The notes under the pieces are model-generated. The model was not told the origin of the DNA, did not search any database, and saw only the letters and a program-made list of their open reading frames with translations. The position numbers and the translations under genes are program-made. This document shows, in pieces, positions 38,723 through 47,587 of a stretch of DNA of 64,000 nucleotides. Each line of letters begins with the position of its first letter. Positions within the stretch are counted from its first letter, which is position 1. Source of the stretch: Pseudomonadota bacterium (GTDB taxonomy: Bacteria; Pseudomonadota; Alphaproteobacteria; Micropepsales; Micropepsaceae); contig JAJZDZ010000006.1 in NCBI GenBank assembly GCA_021851325.1, positions 103,092-167,091 of the forward strand, in the 5' to 3' direction.

Positions 38723-40231
38723 TTAACGCCCCACTGCAACCAGGCTAAGCCCGGAACATTTCTGTCTGCGGCGCTCTACCGACGAGGGAATTCGCATGGC
38801 CTCCCGGTATTTCGCGACCGTTCGTCGCGCGATGTTCACGCCATCTGCCGTGAGCATCGCAACGATACGGTCATCGGAGAGAATTTCACGGCCTTCCGCA
38901 TCAATCAACTCCTTGATGCGGTCACGCACGGCCTCTGCTGAATGGGATTCGGCTCCGTCGACCGACTGGATCGCCGCGGTAAAGAAATATTTGAGTTCAA
39001 ACACCCCCCGCGGCGTAGCCAGAAATTTATTCGACGTGACGCGACTCACGGTTGATTCGTGCATGCTGATCGCGTCCGCGACCGTTCGTAAATTGAGCGG
39101 TCGTAAATGGCGAACACCGTGGGTGAGGAACCCATCCTGCTGGCGGACGATTTCGCTGGCCACCTTGAGGATCGTCCGCGCACGCTGGTCAAGGCTCTTG
39201 ATCAGCCAGTTGGCATTATTCAGGCAGTCGGTGAGATATTCCTTGGTGTTCTTGTCGCGTGCCCCGGCGGTGACGGTGGAATAGTAGCGGGCGTTCACGA
39301 GAAGCCGCGGCAGGGTCTCCGAATTGAGTTCGACATGCCAAAGGCCATCCGCACCTTCGCGCACGAAGACATCCGGCACCACTGGCTGAACTGGCTCGGC
39401 TCCGAAGGTCAGACCCGGTTTGGGCGTCAGAGAGCGGATTTCGGCGATCATGTCGAGAATGTCCTCGGCATCAACGCCACAATGGGCACAAAGTCCGGAA
39501 AGGTCGCGACGGGCGACCAAATCAAGCTTGCTCAAAAGCGCACGCATCGCCGGATCGAGCCGATCACGCTCCTGTAACTGCAGGGCAAGACATTCAGCCA
39601 GATCGCGGGCGCCAACGCCGGTGGGCTCGAAGCCCTGAACAATGGCAAGCACAGCCTCGACCTCTGCAACCGATATCGCCAGCCGTGCGGCGATATCAAG
39701 GCAGTCCCCGCGGAAATAGCCCGCCTCATCAATTGAATCGATGATCGCCGCAGCAATCAGGCGTTGCGTTCCGGACAACGCCGCAATGGAGAGCTGGCGA
39801 TTGAGGACCTCCTTCAAGCTTTCGGCTTCGCTTACGGCGCCCTCAAGAGCATCGCCATCGCCGTCAAAACGGTTTGCGCCGCGCAGCGTGGACCAGTCGG
39901 AGAGCGGACTTTGCAATTCAGGGGCATCGGCGTGAGCAATGTCATAGAGATCATCCTGGCCGGCATCCATGTCATCAGCCTTGGAAAAATCATCGCGCGA
40001 GAGCGCGGCGTCCAGGGTTTCGCGGACCTCGCTGACTGCGGGCTCCGGCTCTGCCTCGCCCCCGTCTTCCCGCTCATCGCGTTCCAGAAGTGGATTGCGC
40101 TCGAGTTCCTGTTCGACATAGTCGACGATTTCGAGGTTTGACAGCTGTAGCAGCTTGATTGCCTGCTGCAGCTGCGGCGTCATGACAAGGGACTGGCCCT
40201 GTCTTATTTCCAGTCGCTGTGTGACCGCCAT
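38723..40231 (-). CDS. rpoN: RNA polymerase sigma-54 factor
   Basis: Sigma factor for -24/-12 promoters driven by enhancer-binding ATPases, 502 residues. The glutamine-rich region I is QSLVMTPQLQQAIKLLQLSN, followed by an acidic region II (about 50-110), the core-binding region, a helix-turn-helix near MHESTVSRVTSNKFL, and the RpoN box ARRTVAKYRE. The C-terminus runs about 13 residues past the usual SSVERRRQK ending. Located 18 bases after lptB; hpf and ptsN follow. Confidence 0.97.
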   Translation of the reverse strand: MAVTQRLEIRQGQSLVMTPQLQQAIKLLQLSNLEIVDYVEQELERNPLLERDEREDGGEAEPEPAVSEVRETLDAALSRDDFSKADDMDAGQDDLYDIAHADAPELQSPLSDWSTLRGANRFDGDGDALEGAVSEAESLKEVLNRQLSIAALSGTQRLIAAAIIDSIDEAGYFRGDCLDIAARLAISVAEVEAVLAIVQGFEPTGVGARDLAECLALQLQERDRLDPAMRALLSKLDLVARRDLSGLCAHCGVDAEDILDMIAEIRSLTPKPGLTFGAEPVQPVVPDVFVREGADGLWHVELNSETLPRLLVNARYYSTVTAGARDKNTKEYLTDCLNNANWLIKSLDQRARTILKVASEIVRQQDGFLTHGVRHLRPLNLRTVADAISMHESTVSRVTSNKFLATPRGVFELKYFFTAAIQSVDGAESHSAEAVRDRIKELIDAEGREILSDDRIVAMLTADGVNIARRTVAKYREAMRIPSSVERRRQKCSGLSLVAVGR

Positions 40232-40249
40232 GATCTGCCTACCACACTG

Positions 40250-41041
40250 TCAGAGCGAAAAACGCTCGCCCAAATAGACACGCCGCACGTCACGATCTCC
40301 CACGATCTCGCCCGGAACACCCTCCTTGAGGACCTTGCCTTCATGAAGAATGTAAGCACGGTCGATAATATCCAATGCATCGCGCACATTATGATCCGTG
40401 ATCAAAACGCCGATGCCGCGGTCCTTGAGATGGCGCACAAGGTCACGGATATCCGAAACCGCGATCGGATCGATGCCGGCCAGCGGTTCATCCAACAGGA
40501 TATAGGCTGGCTGCGTGGCCAGCGCGCGGGCGATTTCCACCCGCCTGCGTTCACCGCCGGACAGGGCAATGGCGGGCGTGTCGCGAACGTGGCTGAGGCC
40601 AAACTCGGCCATCAGCTCCTCAACCATGGCTTCCAGGCGGGGGGGGTCGGATTCGATCAGTTCGGCCGCAGCGCGAATGTTTTCTTCCGCACTCAGGCCT
40701 CGGAAGATTGATGCTTCCTGTGGCAGGTAACCAATACCAAGGCGGGCCCTGCGGTACATGGGCAGGGCCGTGACGTCATGGCCATCGAGTTCTATGGACC
40801 CATAATCAGCCGGAATAAGTCCGGTGATCATGTAGAACGTCGTGGTCTTGCCTGCACCGTTTGGCCCCAGAAGGCCAACCACCTCGCCCCGTCGCAGCGA
40901 CAGGCTGACACCGCGGACCACCGGACGCTTCTTAAAGGTCTTGCCGATATTACGCACAATGAGCCCCTGCCCGCCTTCCACCAGCCGTGGCCGGCTGGAC
41001 GATGACGAACTGGCTGCGAAGGCGTTGGAAGCGTCTCTCAT
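40250..41041 (-). CDS. lptB: LPS export ABC transporter ATP-binding protein
   Basis: ATPase that powers LPS extraction from the inner membrane with LptFG, 263 residues. Walker A is LLGPNGAGKTTTFYMI, the signature LSGGERRRVEIARALA, Walker B YILLDEPLAGID and the switch histidine ITDHNVRD. A serine-rich N-terminal extension of about 20 residues precedes the core. It lies between lptA and rpoN; lptF, lptG and lptD are not in the window. Confidence 0.96.
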   Translation of the reverse strand: MRDASNAFAASSSSSSRPRLVEGGQGLIVRNIGKTFKKRPVVRGVSLSLRRGEVVGLLGPNGAGKTTTFYMITGLIPADYGSIELDGHDVTALPMYRRARLGIGYLPQEASIFRGLSAEENIRAAAELIESDPPRLEAMVEELMAEFGLSHVRDTPAIALSGGERRRVEIARALATQPAYILLDEPLAGIDPIAVSDIRDLVRHLKDRGIGVLITDHNVRDALDIIDRAYILHEGKVLKEGVPGEIVGDRDVRRVYLGERFSL

Positions 41042-41083
41042 GGCAAGAATTGTGCCTGTTTCTCTTTTAAGGAAGCGTAAACC

Positions 41084-41614
41084 CTATTTTGGCTTTTCCA
41101 CTGGCTTTTTTTGCGGCGGATGGCGCGCCGGCGGGACAAACAACCCCTCGACACGCCCACCCGGCATCCCCTGGGCTGTCAACTGCGCCAGACCGGTCTC
41201 AAGATTGATAACGAGTTGCGTGCCGCGCATGACGTTCTTCTGGCGGGTCAGTACGACATTCCCGCTCAGTGTGATCTTGCGCAGGTTGACCTGATAGATG
41301 CCCTTCTGTCCCTGCGCCTGGCCGTTCGGCGCGTCAAAGAGGACGTGGCCGGTCGCAACGATGTCGTTGATCGCCCCTTTCTGGGTTTTGACGTCGACGC
41401 GATCGGCGTGAAGTTTGAAGTTTCCCTGACTGACAATGACGTTGCCCTGGTATGCCCCGGCTTTGGTGTTGAGATCACCGCTGAACCGGTCAGCCGACAC
41501 CGCAATAGGCGCATTGGAGGCATGGCTGCCGAGGTTCAGTCCCTGCGCTTTTGCGCCGCCACTACTCGCCACGATACTCAGCATCGCGAGCATCGCCCAC
41601 CGAAACGAGGTCAC
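41084..41614 (-). CDS. lptA: LPS transport periplasmic protein LptA
   Basis: Periplasmic bridge protein, 176 residues, with a signal peptide ending near GAKAQ and the OstA-like beta-jellyroll domain: PIAVSADRFSGDLNTKAG, GNVIVSQGNFKLHADRVDV, then ITLSGNVVLTRQKNVMRG. The basic, proline-rich tail (PPARHPPQKKPVEKPK) is typical of alphaproteobacterial LptA. Start overlaps lptC stop by four bases. Confidence 0.93.
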   Translation of the reverse strand: MTSFRWAMLAMLSIVASSGGAKAQGLNLGSHASNAPIAVSADRFSGDLNTKAGAYQGNVIVSQGNFKLHADRVDVKTQKGAINDIVATGHVLFDAPNGQAQGQKGIYQVNLRKITLSGNVVLTRQKNVMRGTQLVINLETGLAQLTAQGMPGGRVEGLFVPPARHPPQKKPVEKPK

Positions 41615-42285
41615 GCTTTGGCTCCGTGAAGAAAGAATTGCATGTGAACATTACCAATGAGGTGGATGGTCTTGTGCGCACGGTCGATTTCGAAGCGCTG
41701 CGCGCTCAGCGTCCCGTCCGGACCCTGACCGGTGATCGGGCTGTTGCCGGACACTTCTCCGCTGGCGAGATTGACGTTCGCGTCCGCGGTGTGCAGCTCG
41801 TAACCGTTACTGGCATAGACCGAAAGCGCCCCGACCAGGCGCAGCTGATGGCGGTCGACGTCGAGGTAGCCCATCCTTGCCGAGGCGCTAATCCAAAGGT
41901 TCTTGTGCAGGGTGATATCAGCCTGCACATTGTAAAGGCGGGCCTTGTGGGCCGAGGGACCGGTCTGGACCGCGCGATCGGCGGTGATCAGAAAGCGGTC
42001 GCCGCGCGCATCCGTGCCATGCAGACGGGGCTTGATCATCGCCAGATCGTTGGCAATCTTGGTCAGGCGGGCGAAGTTCATGGCGACACGATTGCTCTGT
42101 CGCGGCTGGAGCGAGTAAGCTCCCACCGCCACGATGATGGCGAGCCCGAGGAGCAGCAATACGCGCTTCATGATCGCCACAAACTGGCTGTAGCGCTGCG
42201 GATCACCGGTCTGCAGGGCAGTGCGCCCACGCAGACCGTTGGGCGGCCATTGCTGCTTGAACCTGTCGTCCCCGGCTCCGCTCAT
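41611..42285 (-). CDS. lptC: LPS export periplasmic protein LptC
   Basis: A 224-residue bitopic inner-membrane protein. After about 40 cytoplasmic residues comes a transmembrane helix (VLLLLGLAIIVAVGAYSL), then a periplasmic LptC beta-jellyroll (KPRLHGTDARGDRFLITADRA, then ITLHKNLWISASARMGYLD). It receives LPS from LptFG and passes it to LptA. The ATG at 42285 shares one base with the kdsD stop (TGATG), so reinitiation is likely. Confidence 0.9.
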   Translation of the reverse strand: MSGAGDDRFKQQWPPNGLRGRTALQTGDPQRYSQFVAIMKRVLLLLGLAIIVAVGAYSLQPRQSNRVAMNFARLTKIANDLAMIKPRLHGTDARGDRFLITADRAVQTGPSAHKARLYNVQADITLHKNLWISASARMGYLDVDRHQLRLVGALSVYASNGYELHTADANVNLASGEVSGNSPITGQGPDGTLSAQRFEIDRAHKTIHLIGNVHMQFFLHGAKA

Positions 42286-43289
42286 CACTGCAGCCCTGCC
42301 CGCAGACATTCATGAATGTGCAGAATGCCGAGGGGTTTGCGTGCTGCATCCGCCGGATCAACGACAAGAAGCTGGGTGATCTGGCGTTCGTTCATCAGTG
42401 CCAGCGCTTCCGCTGCCAACTGCTCGGGCCGCGCCGTCTTCGGTTCGCGCGTCATCACCTCGCCGGCACGCCGGCTCAGGAAATCGGCAGAAATATTCCG
42501 GCCAATATCACCGTGGGTGATGATCCCGACCACGCCACCGCCCTGACCAGTCACGATCACGCAGCCCAGCGTACCCTTCTGCAGCTCGACCAGCACATCA
42601 GGCATCGGCGTATTTTCGCCGACCAGTGGCAGGTCCTTGGTCCGCATTAGGTCAGAAACCCGGATCAGCATCCGGCCAAGCGAGCCACCGGGGTGAAAGT
42701 TGCGGTACTGATCGGCGGAAAAGCTCTTGCGCTCCATGAGCGCCACCGCAAGCGCATCGCCCAGAACCAGCATCAGCGTGGTGGAGGTTGTTGGCGCCAG
42801 GCCATTGGGGCAGGCTTCCGGCGCCTTGGGAATGAGGAGGGCGACATCGGCCGCCCGCAGCAGCGCCGACTCCGGATTGGAGGCCATGCCGATCAGCGGA
42901 ATGGAAAAGCGTTTGGCGTAGGTGATGAGATCCGTCAGCTCGGCAGTTTCGCCCCGGTAGGACAGCATCAGGAGGGCGTCCTGGCGGGTGACGGCACCCA
43001 GATCGCCATGGCTGGCTTCGCCTGGATGGATGAACTGTGCGGGGGTTCCGGTTGAGGCAAGGGTCGCGGCGATCTTGCGGCCGATCAGCCCGGACTTGCC
43101 CATGCCCGAGACAATCACCCGCCCCCGGATGGCCAAAATGGTCTCAACCGCCCGGGTAAAGTCACCATCGATCGCCGCGGAGAGCGCACCGATCGCATCG
43201 CGCGCATAGTCGAACACCCGCCGCGCCGCCGTCAGGTCGCGGGACTGCAGTTGTCCCTCGCGCTCATCCTGGACTTTTTCAACGTGCAT
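42285..43289 (-). CDS. kdsD: D-arabinose-5-phosphate isomerase
   Basis: KpsF/GutQ-family isomerase that makes arabinose-5-phosphate, precursor of the Kdo sugar of LPS. The 334-residue protein has a SIS domain (VIVSGMGKSGLIGRKIAATLAS, GEASHGDLGAV, MLSYRGETAEL) and two C-terminal CBS domains (about 215-330). The start MHVEKVQ at 43289 was chosen; an in-frame ATG at 43385 has no ribosome binding site and lies in an AT-rich patch (43390-43420) that probably holds the promoter for kdsD-lptCAB. Confidence 0.93.
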   Translation of the reverse strand: MHVEKVQDEREGQLQSRDLTAARRVFDYARDAIGALSAAIDGDFTRAVETILAIRGRVIVSGMGKSGLIGRKIAATLASTGTPAQFIHPGEASHGDLGAVTRQDALLMLSYRGETAELTDLITYAKRFSIPLIGMASNPESALLRAADVALLIPKAPEACPNGLAPTTSTTLMLVLGDALAVALMERKSFSADQYRNFHPGGSLGRMLIRVSDLMRTKDLPLVGENTPMPDVLVELQKGTLGCVIVTGQGGGVVGIITHGDIGRNISADFLSRRAGEVMTREPKTARPEQLAAEALALMNERQITQLLVVDPADAARKPLGILHIHECLRAGLQ

Positions 43290-43511
43290 GGGACGACCCC
43301 TGTTGGTCCTGTTGACCCTTGGCCAATCTTTTTCCGGCCGCCCTTGCACCAGGTCCAGATTCGACCCACGGCCCATGCTAAACATTTGTTATCGCTAATA
43401 TATTTCGATCAAGCGAATTCCATGCCAGCGCGCGCACTATGACCTGTGCGTGAGGCGGGATCAAGGCGCCCGGCCCCGGCGGCTAAAAGCTGCGACAGTT
43501 TTTTGCCCGGG

Positions 43512-44123
43512 CTAATGGGCGAAGATGTCGGTTTCGGCCCAGCCAGCCAGATCGAGCAGAGCGCGCGCGGGCAAAAAGCCGAAGCAGGCAGCCGCCAGCT
43601 CGCTGCGCCCCTCACGGGCCAGCATTCCGTCCAGCGCGTCCTTCAGCCGATGCAGGTACGCAACATCATTGGCGGCGTAGGCAAGCTGGCGCTCGCTGAG
43701 CACCTCGGCCGCCCAGTCCGAGCTCTGCTGCTCCTTGGAGAGGTCGACGTTCAGCAACTCCTTGACGAGATCCTTAAGACCATGCCGGTCGGTATAGGTG
43801 CGCACAAGTTTGGACGCGACCTTGGTGCAGTAGACGGGGGTGGTCAGGACGCCGAGATATTGGCGGAATACGGCAACATCGAAGCGGGCATAGTGGAACA
43901 GTTTCAGCGTGCCCGGATCCGCCAGCAGCCGTTTAAGATTGGGCGCCTCATAAGCACCGCGGGCGAACTGCACGGCGTGACAGACGCCATCACCACCAGA
44001 GAGCTGAGCCAGGCACAACCGGTCACGGTGCGGATTAAGTCCCAGAGTTTCGGTATCGATCGCGACAACCGGACCGAGCTTGAGCCCGTCCGGCAAATCA
44101 TTGCGGTAGAGATTGATTTTCAA
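43512..44123 (-). CDS. rnd: Ribonuclease D-type 3'-5' exonuclease
   Basis: DEDDy exonuclease of about 203 residues, the short alphaproteobacterial form without HRDC domains. ExoI is VVAIDTETLGLNPHRDRLCL, ExoII LLADPGTLKLFHYARFDVAV, ExoIII SERQLAYAANDVAYLHRL. The TTG at 44123 (reading LKINLYRNDLP) gives the usual family length; an ATG at 44159 with AAAGGG nearby is the alternative and would add 12 residues. It heads the rnd-kdsD-lpt synteny block. Confidence 0.9.
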   Translation of the reverse strand: MKINLYRNDLPDGLKLGPVVAIDTETLGLNPHRDRLCLAQLSGGDGVCHAVQFARGAYEAPNLKRLLADPGTLKLFHYARFDVAVFRQYLGVLTTPVYCTKVASKLVRTYTDRHGLKDLVKELLNVDLSKEQQSSDWAAEVLSERQLAYAANDVAYLHRLKDALDGMLAREGRSELAAACFGFLPARALLDLAGWAETDIFAH

Positions 44124-44344
44124 CTGGCTTGAGCCTGGTTCAGCTGCGCACCCGGCCATACACCCTTTGCGCGCAATCTGTCCAGATTTCGCCGACGCTA
44201 CCACACCGCCCGACGGGTTGGCGCAGGCCCGCGCCGACAGCCACAAGACGCCGGAACAACCGGACAATATTTATTCGTACACGGATAAAATTGCTCCGCC
44301 TAACGACCGGTTTGGAACCTGGGCATGCAGCGGTTCCATTAGGC

Positions 44345-45583
44345 TCAGGCAAAGCGCTCGAGGTCGAAGGACTGAGAGCTCATCTGGCCGGCTCTGCCGC
44401 GGATCAGATCTGTCATCAGCTCACCGGTGATCGGCGCGAGGGTCAGTCCCAGATGCTGGTGACCAAAGGCGTAGTAGAGATTGTCCGCCATCCGGCTTTT
44501 GCCAATCGCCGGAAGATAGTCCGGAAGAGTTGGACGCGACCCCATCCAGGTACTGAGCCGCGGCGCCACGGGCAGACCCCACTCCCGGGTCACCCCCTCA
44601 ATGATGTCCCACTTGCGCGGATCTGCCGGTGCCCACGGCGTGTTGAATTCCAGATAGCTCGAAGCCCGCACTACATCCTGGAAACGCGTGACAATGGTTG
44701 CGTCCTCTTCGAACACGACGGGTGGCAGGGCCCGGGGCCAGTGTTCGGCACCAAACTGCACATGGTAGCCGCGCTCGGCAATCATCGGAACACGATGGCC
44801 GAGGCTCTCCAGCAGTGGCCGTGACGCCACGCCGGCAGCCACGATGACCTGATCCGCATCAAGATGCCGTCCACTGGCCAGTTCGACCCGGACACGACCT
44901 GCAGCGCGCGCCAGACGCACGGCGCGGGCGCGGATGGTCACGCCTCCGGCAGCGACAAACCCGGCGCGGGCCGCGCTGGCAAAGAGATCCATATCTGCGA
45001 TCTGTCCGCTGCCTACGCACCTGATGGCACCGGCCAGCGGCTTCACCGTCAGACTACGCAGCTGGGAGTATTCCTCGCTCGTGGCTTCACGGAAATAGGC
45101 CGTGCCACAATCCGCCTCGAGCCAGTTACGACGCCCGCGGGCAGCCGCAGCAGGATCGCTCCAGACGATGAAATGCCCATCTGCACGTAACAGTCCGGGC
45201 TGCTTCAGCACCGCCGCATAGCGCTCCCAGGCCGGCATCGCGAGGGCCAGCAGATCACGCAGGGCGCTCTTGCCCGCAGCCTGGCGTTGTGGCCGTGCCG
45301 CGGCAAGAAAGCGTAACGAGAACGGCAGCCAGTGCGGCAGAGCCCACACCGGCATGGACAGCCCGCCATGCGCCGACAACAGGCGCCGTGGCACTCCTTT
45401 GAGCGTCGCGAGCGAGGCCAGCGGGGCAATCTGCTCAATAGCAATATGTCCGGCATTGCCCCAGGACGCCGGCTTCTGTGGGTCACAGGGATCAACCAGC
45501 GACACCGTAAAACCCGCCACCTGCAGGCTCTGGGCGATCGCCGTGCCCACCGCGCCACCACCGACCACTACCGAGCAGGGCAT
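44345..45583 (-). CDS. hypO: FAD-dependent D-hydroxyproline dehydrogenase (DAAO/DadA-like)
   Basis: A 412-residue flavoprotein of the D-amino-acid-dehydrogenase family. The FAD motif VVGGGAVGTAIAQSLQ opens the protein, followed by SWGNAGHIAIEQIAPL, IADMDLFASAARAGF and the closing GHQHLGLTLAPITGELM. Homologs oxidise cis-4-hydroxy-D-proline to pyrroline-4-hydroxy-2-carboxylate. It is divergent from the deaminase, epimerase and GntR genes across a 72-base region that holds a GTATAC-type operator, which supports this over a general DadA role. Symbol by analogy with Sinorhizobium. Confidence 0.8.
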   Translation of the reverse strand: MPCSVVVGGGAVGTAIAQSLQVAGFTVSLVDPCDPQKPASWGNAGHIAIEQIAPLASLATLKGVPRRLLSAHGGLSMPVWALPHWLPFSLRFLAAARPQRQAAGKSALRDLLALAMPAWERYAAVLKQPGLLRADGHFIVWSDPAAAARGRRNWLEADCGTAYFREATSEEYSQLRSLTVKPLAGAIRCVGSGQIADMDLFASAARAGFVAAGGVTIRARAVRLARAAGRVRVELASGRHLDADQVIVAAGVASRPLLESLGHRVPMIAERGYHVQFGAEHWPRALPPVVFEEDATIVTRFQDVVRASSYLEFNTPWAPADPRKWDIIEGVTREWGLPVAPRLSTWMGSRPTLPDYLPAIGKSRMADNLYYAFGHQHLGLTLAPITGELMTDLIRGRAGQMSSQSFDLERFA

Positions 45584-45610
45584 GGTTTTCCCAAAATCAT
45601 GTTGACCGGA

Positions 45611-45628
45611 GTATCGTATATCGTATAC
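45611..45628. promoter_or_regulatory. Candidate operator for the GntR/FCD regulator
   Basis: GTATCGTATATCGTATAC in the divergent gap has outer GTAT/ATAC arms, a tandem TATCGTA duplication and a perfect GTATAC core at its right end (45623-45628). FCD-type GntR proteins often bind palindromes centred on GTATAC or TnGTnnnACnA. Its place between the dehydrogenase and deaminase starts would allow control of both directions. Confidence 0.5.
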
Positions 45629-45655
45629 TCTAAGCTAATGCAATGGAGATCTGAT

Positions 45656-46576
45656 ATGGCGCCCAAACTCAACTGGACCGGGGTATATCCGGCGGCCACC
45701 ACCCAATTTGACACCGCGCTCGCCGTCGATCTTGCGGCCACGCGCAAGGGGTTCGAGGCCTTGCACAAGGATGGTGTTGACGGCCTCATCCTGCTGGGCA
45801 CCTGCGGCGAAAACAATTCGCTCGAACCAGACGAAAAACGCGCGGTGCTGCAGACCGCCTGCGCGGCGGTCGGGGACAAGCTCCCGCTTGTTGCCGGCGT
45901 CTCGGAACTGACCACACCTCGGGCGGTGCGCTATGCCCAGGATGCTGAAAAGATCGGCGTTTCGGGTCTCATGCTGCTGCCAGCCATGGTCTATGTGCCA
46001 ACCGAGGAAGAACTGTTCGAACACTTCCGCCAGGTTGCCGAGGCCACCACCCTGCCCATCATGCTTTACAACAACCCGCCCGCCTATCGCGTCGGCATCA
46101 GCCTGTCGCTGCTCGAGAAGCTGGCGGAAATTCCCAATATCGTCGCCGTCAAGGAAAGTGCTCCGGACACCCGCCGTATCACGGATATCATCAATGCCTT
46201 CGGCGAGCGCTTTACGGTCATGGCCGGCCTCGATGATGTCTCGCTGGAGGCCATGATGCTTGGCGCCAAGGGCTGGGTCTCAGGACTGACGAGCGCCTTT
46301 CCCCAGGAGTCCGTCGCCCTCATGGCCGCTCTGGCAGCAGGTAAATTCGAAGACGCGCGGCGCATCTATCGCTGGTTCATGCCGCTGCTTCATCTGGACG
46401 CCGAACATGATCTTGTCCAATCGATCAAGCTCGCCGAACAGATCATGGGGCGTGGCAGCGAGCGCGTACGCATGCCGCGGCGCCCGCTGACGGGCGCCCG
46501 GCGCGCCGAGGTGACAGCAATGGTAGAAAAGGCCGCGCAAACCCGCCCCAGCACCTCTTTCAGTAACGCCGCGTAG
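45656..46576 (+). CDS. hypD: DHDPS-family lyase, probable pyrroline-4-hydroxy-2-carboxylate deaminase
   Basis: A 306-residue class I aldolase-type TIM barrel. Early GVYPAATTQFD, LLGTCGENNSLEPDEK, the catalytic tyrosine in IMLYNNPPAYRVGI and the Schiff-base lysine in IVAVKESAPDTRR. Members of this family deaminate and dehydrate pyrroline-4-hydroxy-2-carboxylate to 2-oxoglutarate semialdehyde, and the epimerase and dehydrogenase neighbours point to that activity rather than lysine synthesis. GGAG precedes ATG 45656; the longer frame upstream covers the divergent gene. Confidence 0.82.
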   Translation: MAPKLNWTGVYPAATTQFDTALAVDLAATRKGFEALHKDGVDGLILLGTCGENNSLEPDEKRAVLQTACAAVGDKLPLVAGVSELTTPRAVRYAQDAEKIGVSGLMLLPAMVYVPTEEELFEHFRQVAEATTLPIMLYNNPPAYRVGISLSLLEKLAEIPNIVAVKESAPDTRRITDIINAFGERFTVMAGLDDVSLEAMMLGAKGWVSGLTSAFPQESVALMAALAAGKFEDARRIYRWFMPLLHLDAEHDLVQSIKLAEQIMGRGSERVRMPRRPLTGARRAEVTAMVEKAAQTRPSTSFSNAA

Positions 46577-46582
46577 GCTTTC

Positions 46583-47581
46583 ATGCGCAGCACCTTCTTC
46601 TGTATTGACGGTCACACGGCGGGTAATCCGGTCCGCCTCGTGGCCGGTGGCGCCCCGCTGCTGCGCGGCGCCAGCATGGGCGAACGGCGTCAGGACTTCC
46701 TGGAACGCTTTGACTGGATCCGTAACGGACTGTGTTTCGAACCGCGCGGTCACGACATGATGTCGGGAGGCTTCCTTTATCCACCAACCCGAAGCGATAC
46801 CGACATTGGCATTCTGTTTATCGAGACGAGCGGCTGTCTGCCCATGTGCGGCCATGGCACCATCGGCATGGTGACCTTCGGGCTGGAACACGGTCTCATC
46901 GTTCCGTGTGAAGAAGGACGGTTGAAAATCGAGGTGCCGGCGGGACTGATCGATGTCGAATATGCAAGCTCCAGCAGCAAGATCGAGTGGGTACGGATCC
47001 GCAACGTCCCAGCCTATGTGGCCGCAACCGACATCAGGATCGACGTGCCCGATTTTGGCCCTCTGACGGTTGATGTATCCTATGGCGGCAATTACTACGC
47101 CATCGTCGAACCACAGGGCCCTTATGCCGGCCTTGACGATCTCGGTGCGGAGCGGATCAAGGAGCTCAGCCGCAAGGTACGCAGCCTGGTGCAAAAAGTA
47201 TTCGAGCCCGTGCATCCGCTGGACGCGCGCATCCGCGGTGTCAGCCATGTCCTGTGGGCGGATCGGCCGCGTGGCGAGGGTGCAGATGGACGCAATGCCG
47301 TGTTCTATGGCAATGGCGCCATTGATCGCAGCCCCTGCGGTACCGGCACCTCGGCGCGCCTTGCCCATCTGGTCTACAAGGGGCAGCTGACGAAGGGCGA
47401 CCGCTTTGTTCACGAAAGCTATATCGGCAGCCGCTTTATCGGCCGTGTTGAGGATCTGACCGAGCTGGGCGGCAAGCCCGCCATCATTCCGTCGATACAG
47501 GGAACCGCCTATACCACCGGGTTCAATACCATCTGGATTGATCCCAATGAGCCCTTCCCCCAAGGTTTTTCGGTGGTGTGA
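46583..47581 (+). CDS. hypRE: 4-hydroxyproline 2-epimerase (proline racemase family)
   Basis: Cofactor-free epimerisation of trans-4-hydroxy-L-proline to cis-4-hydroxy-D-proline, 332 residues. Both catalytic cysteines are present, Cys89 in PMCGHGTIG and Cys252 in DRSPCGTGTSA. This separates it from trans-3-hydroxyproline dehydratases, which have Thr in place of one Cys. It sits six bases after the deaminase and six before the GntR gene, clearly one operon. Proline racemase activity cannot be excluded, but context favours hydroxyproline. Confidence 0.9.
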   Translation: MRSTFFCIDGHTAGNPVRLVAGGAPLLRGASMGERRQDFLERFDWIRNGLCFEPRGHDMMSGGFLYPPTRSDTDIGILFIETSGCLPMCGHGTIGMVTFGLEHGLIVPCEEGRLKIEVPAGLIDVEYASSSSKIEWVRIRNVPAYVAATDIRIDVPDFGPLTVDVSYGGNYYAIVEPQGPYAGLDDLGAERIKELSRKVRSLVQKVFEPVHPLDARIRGVSHVLWADRPRGEGADGRNAVFYGNGAIDRSPCGTGTSARLAHLVYKGQLTKGDRFVHESYIGSRFIGRVEDLTELGGKPAIIPSIQGTAYTTGFNTIWIDPNEPFPQGFSVV

Positions 47582-47587
47582 GCCGTC

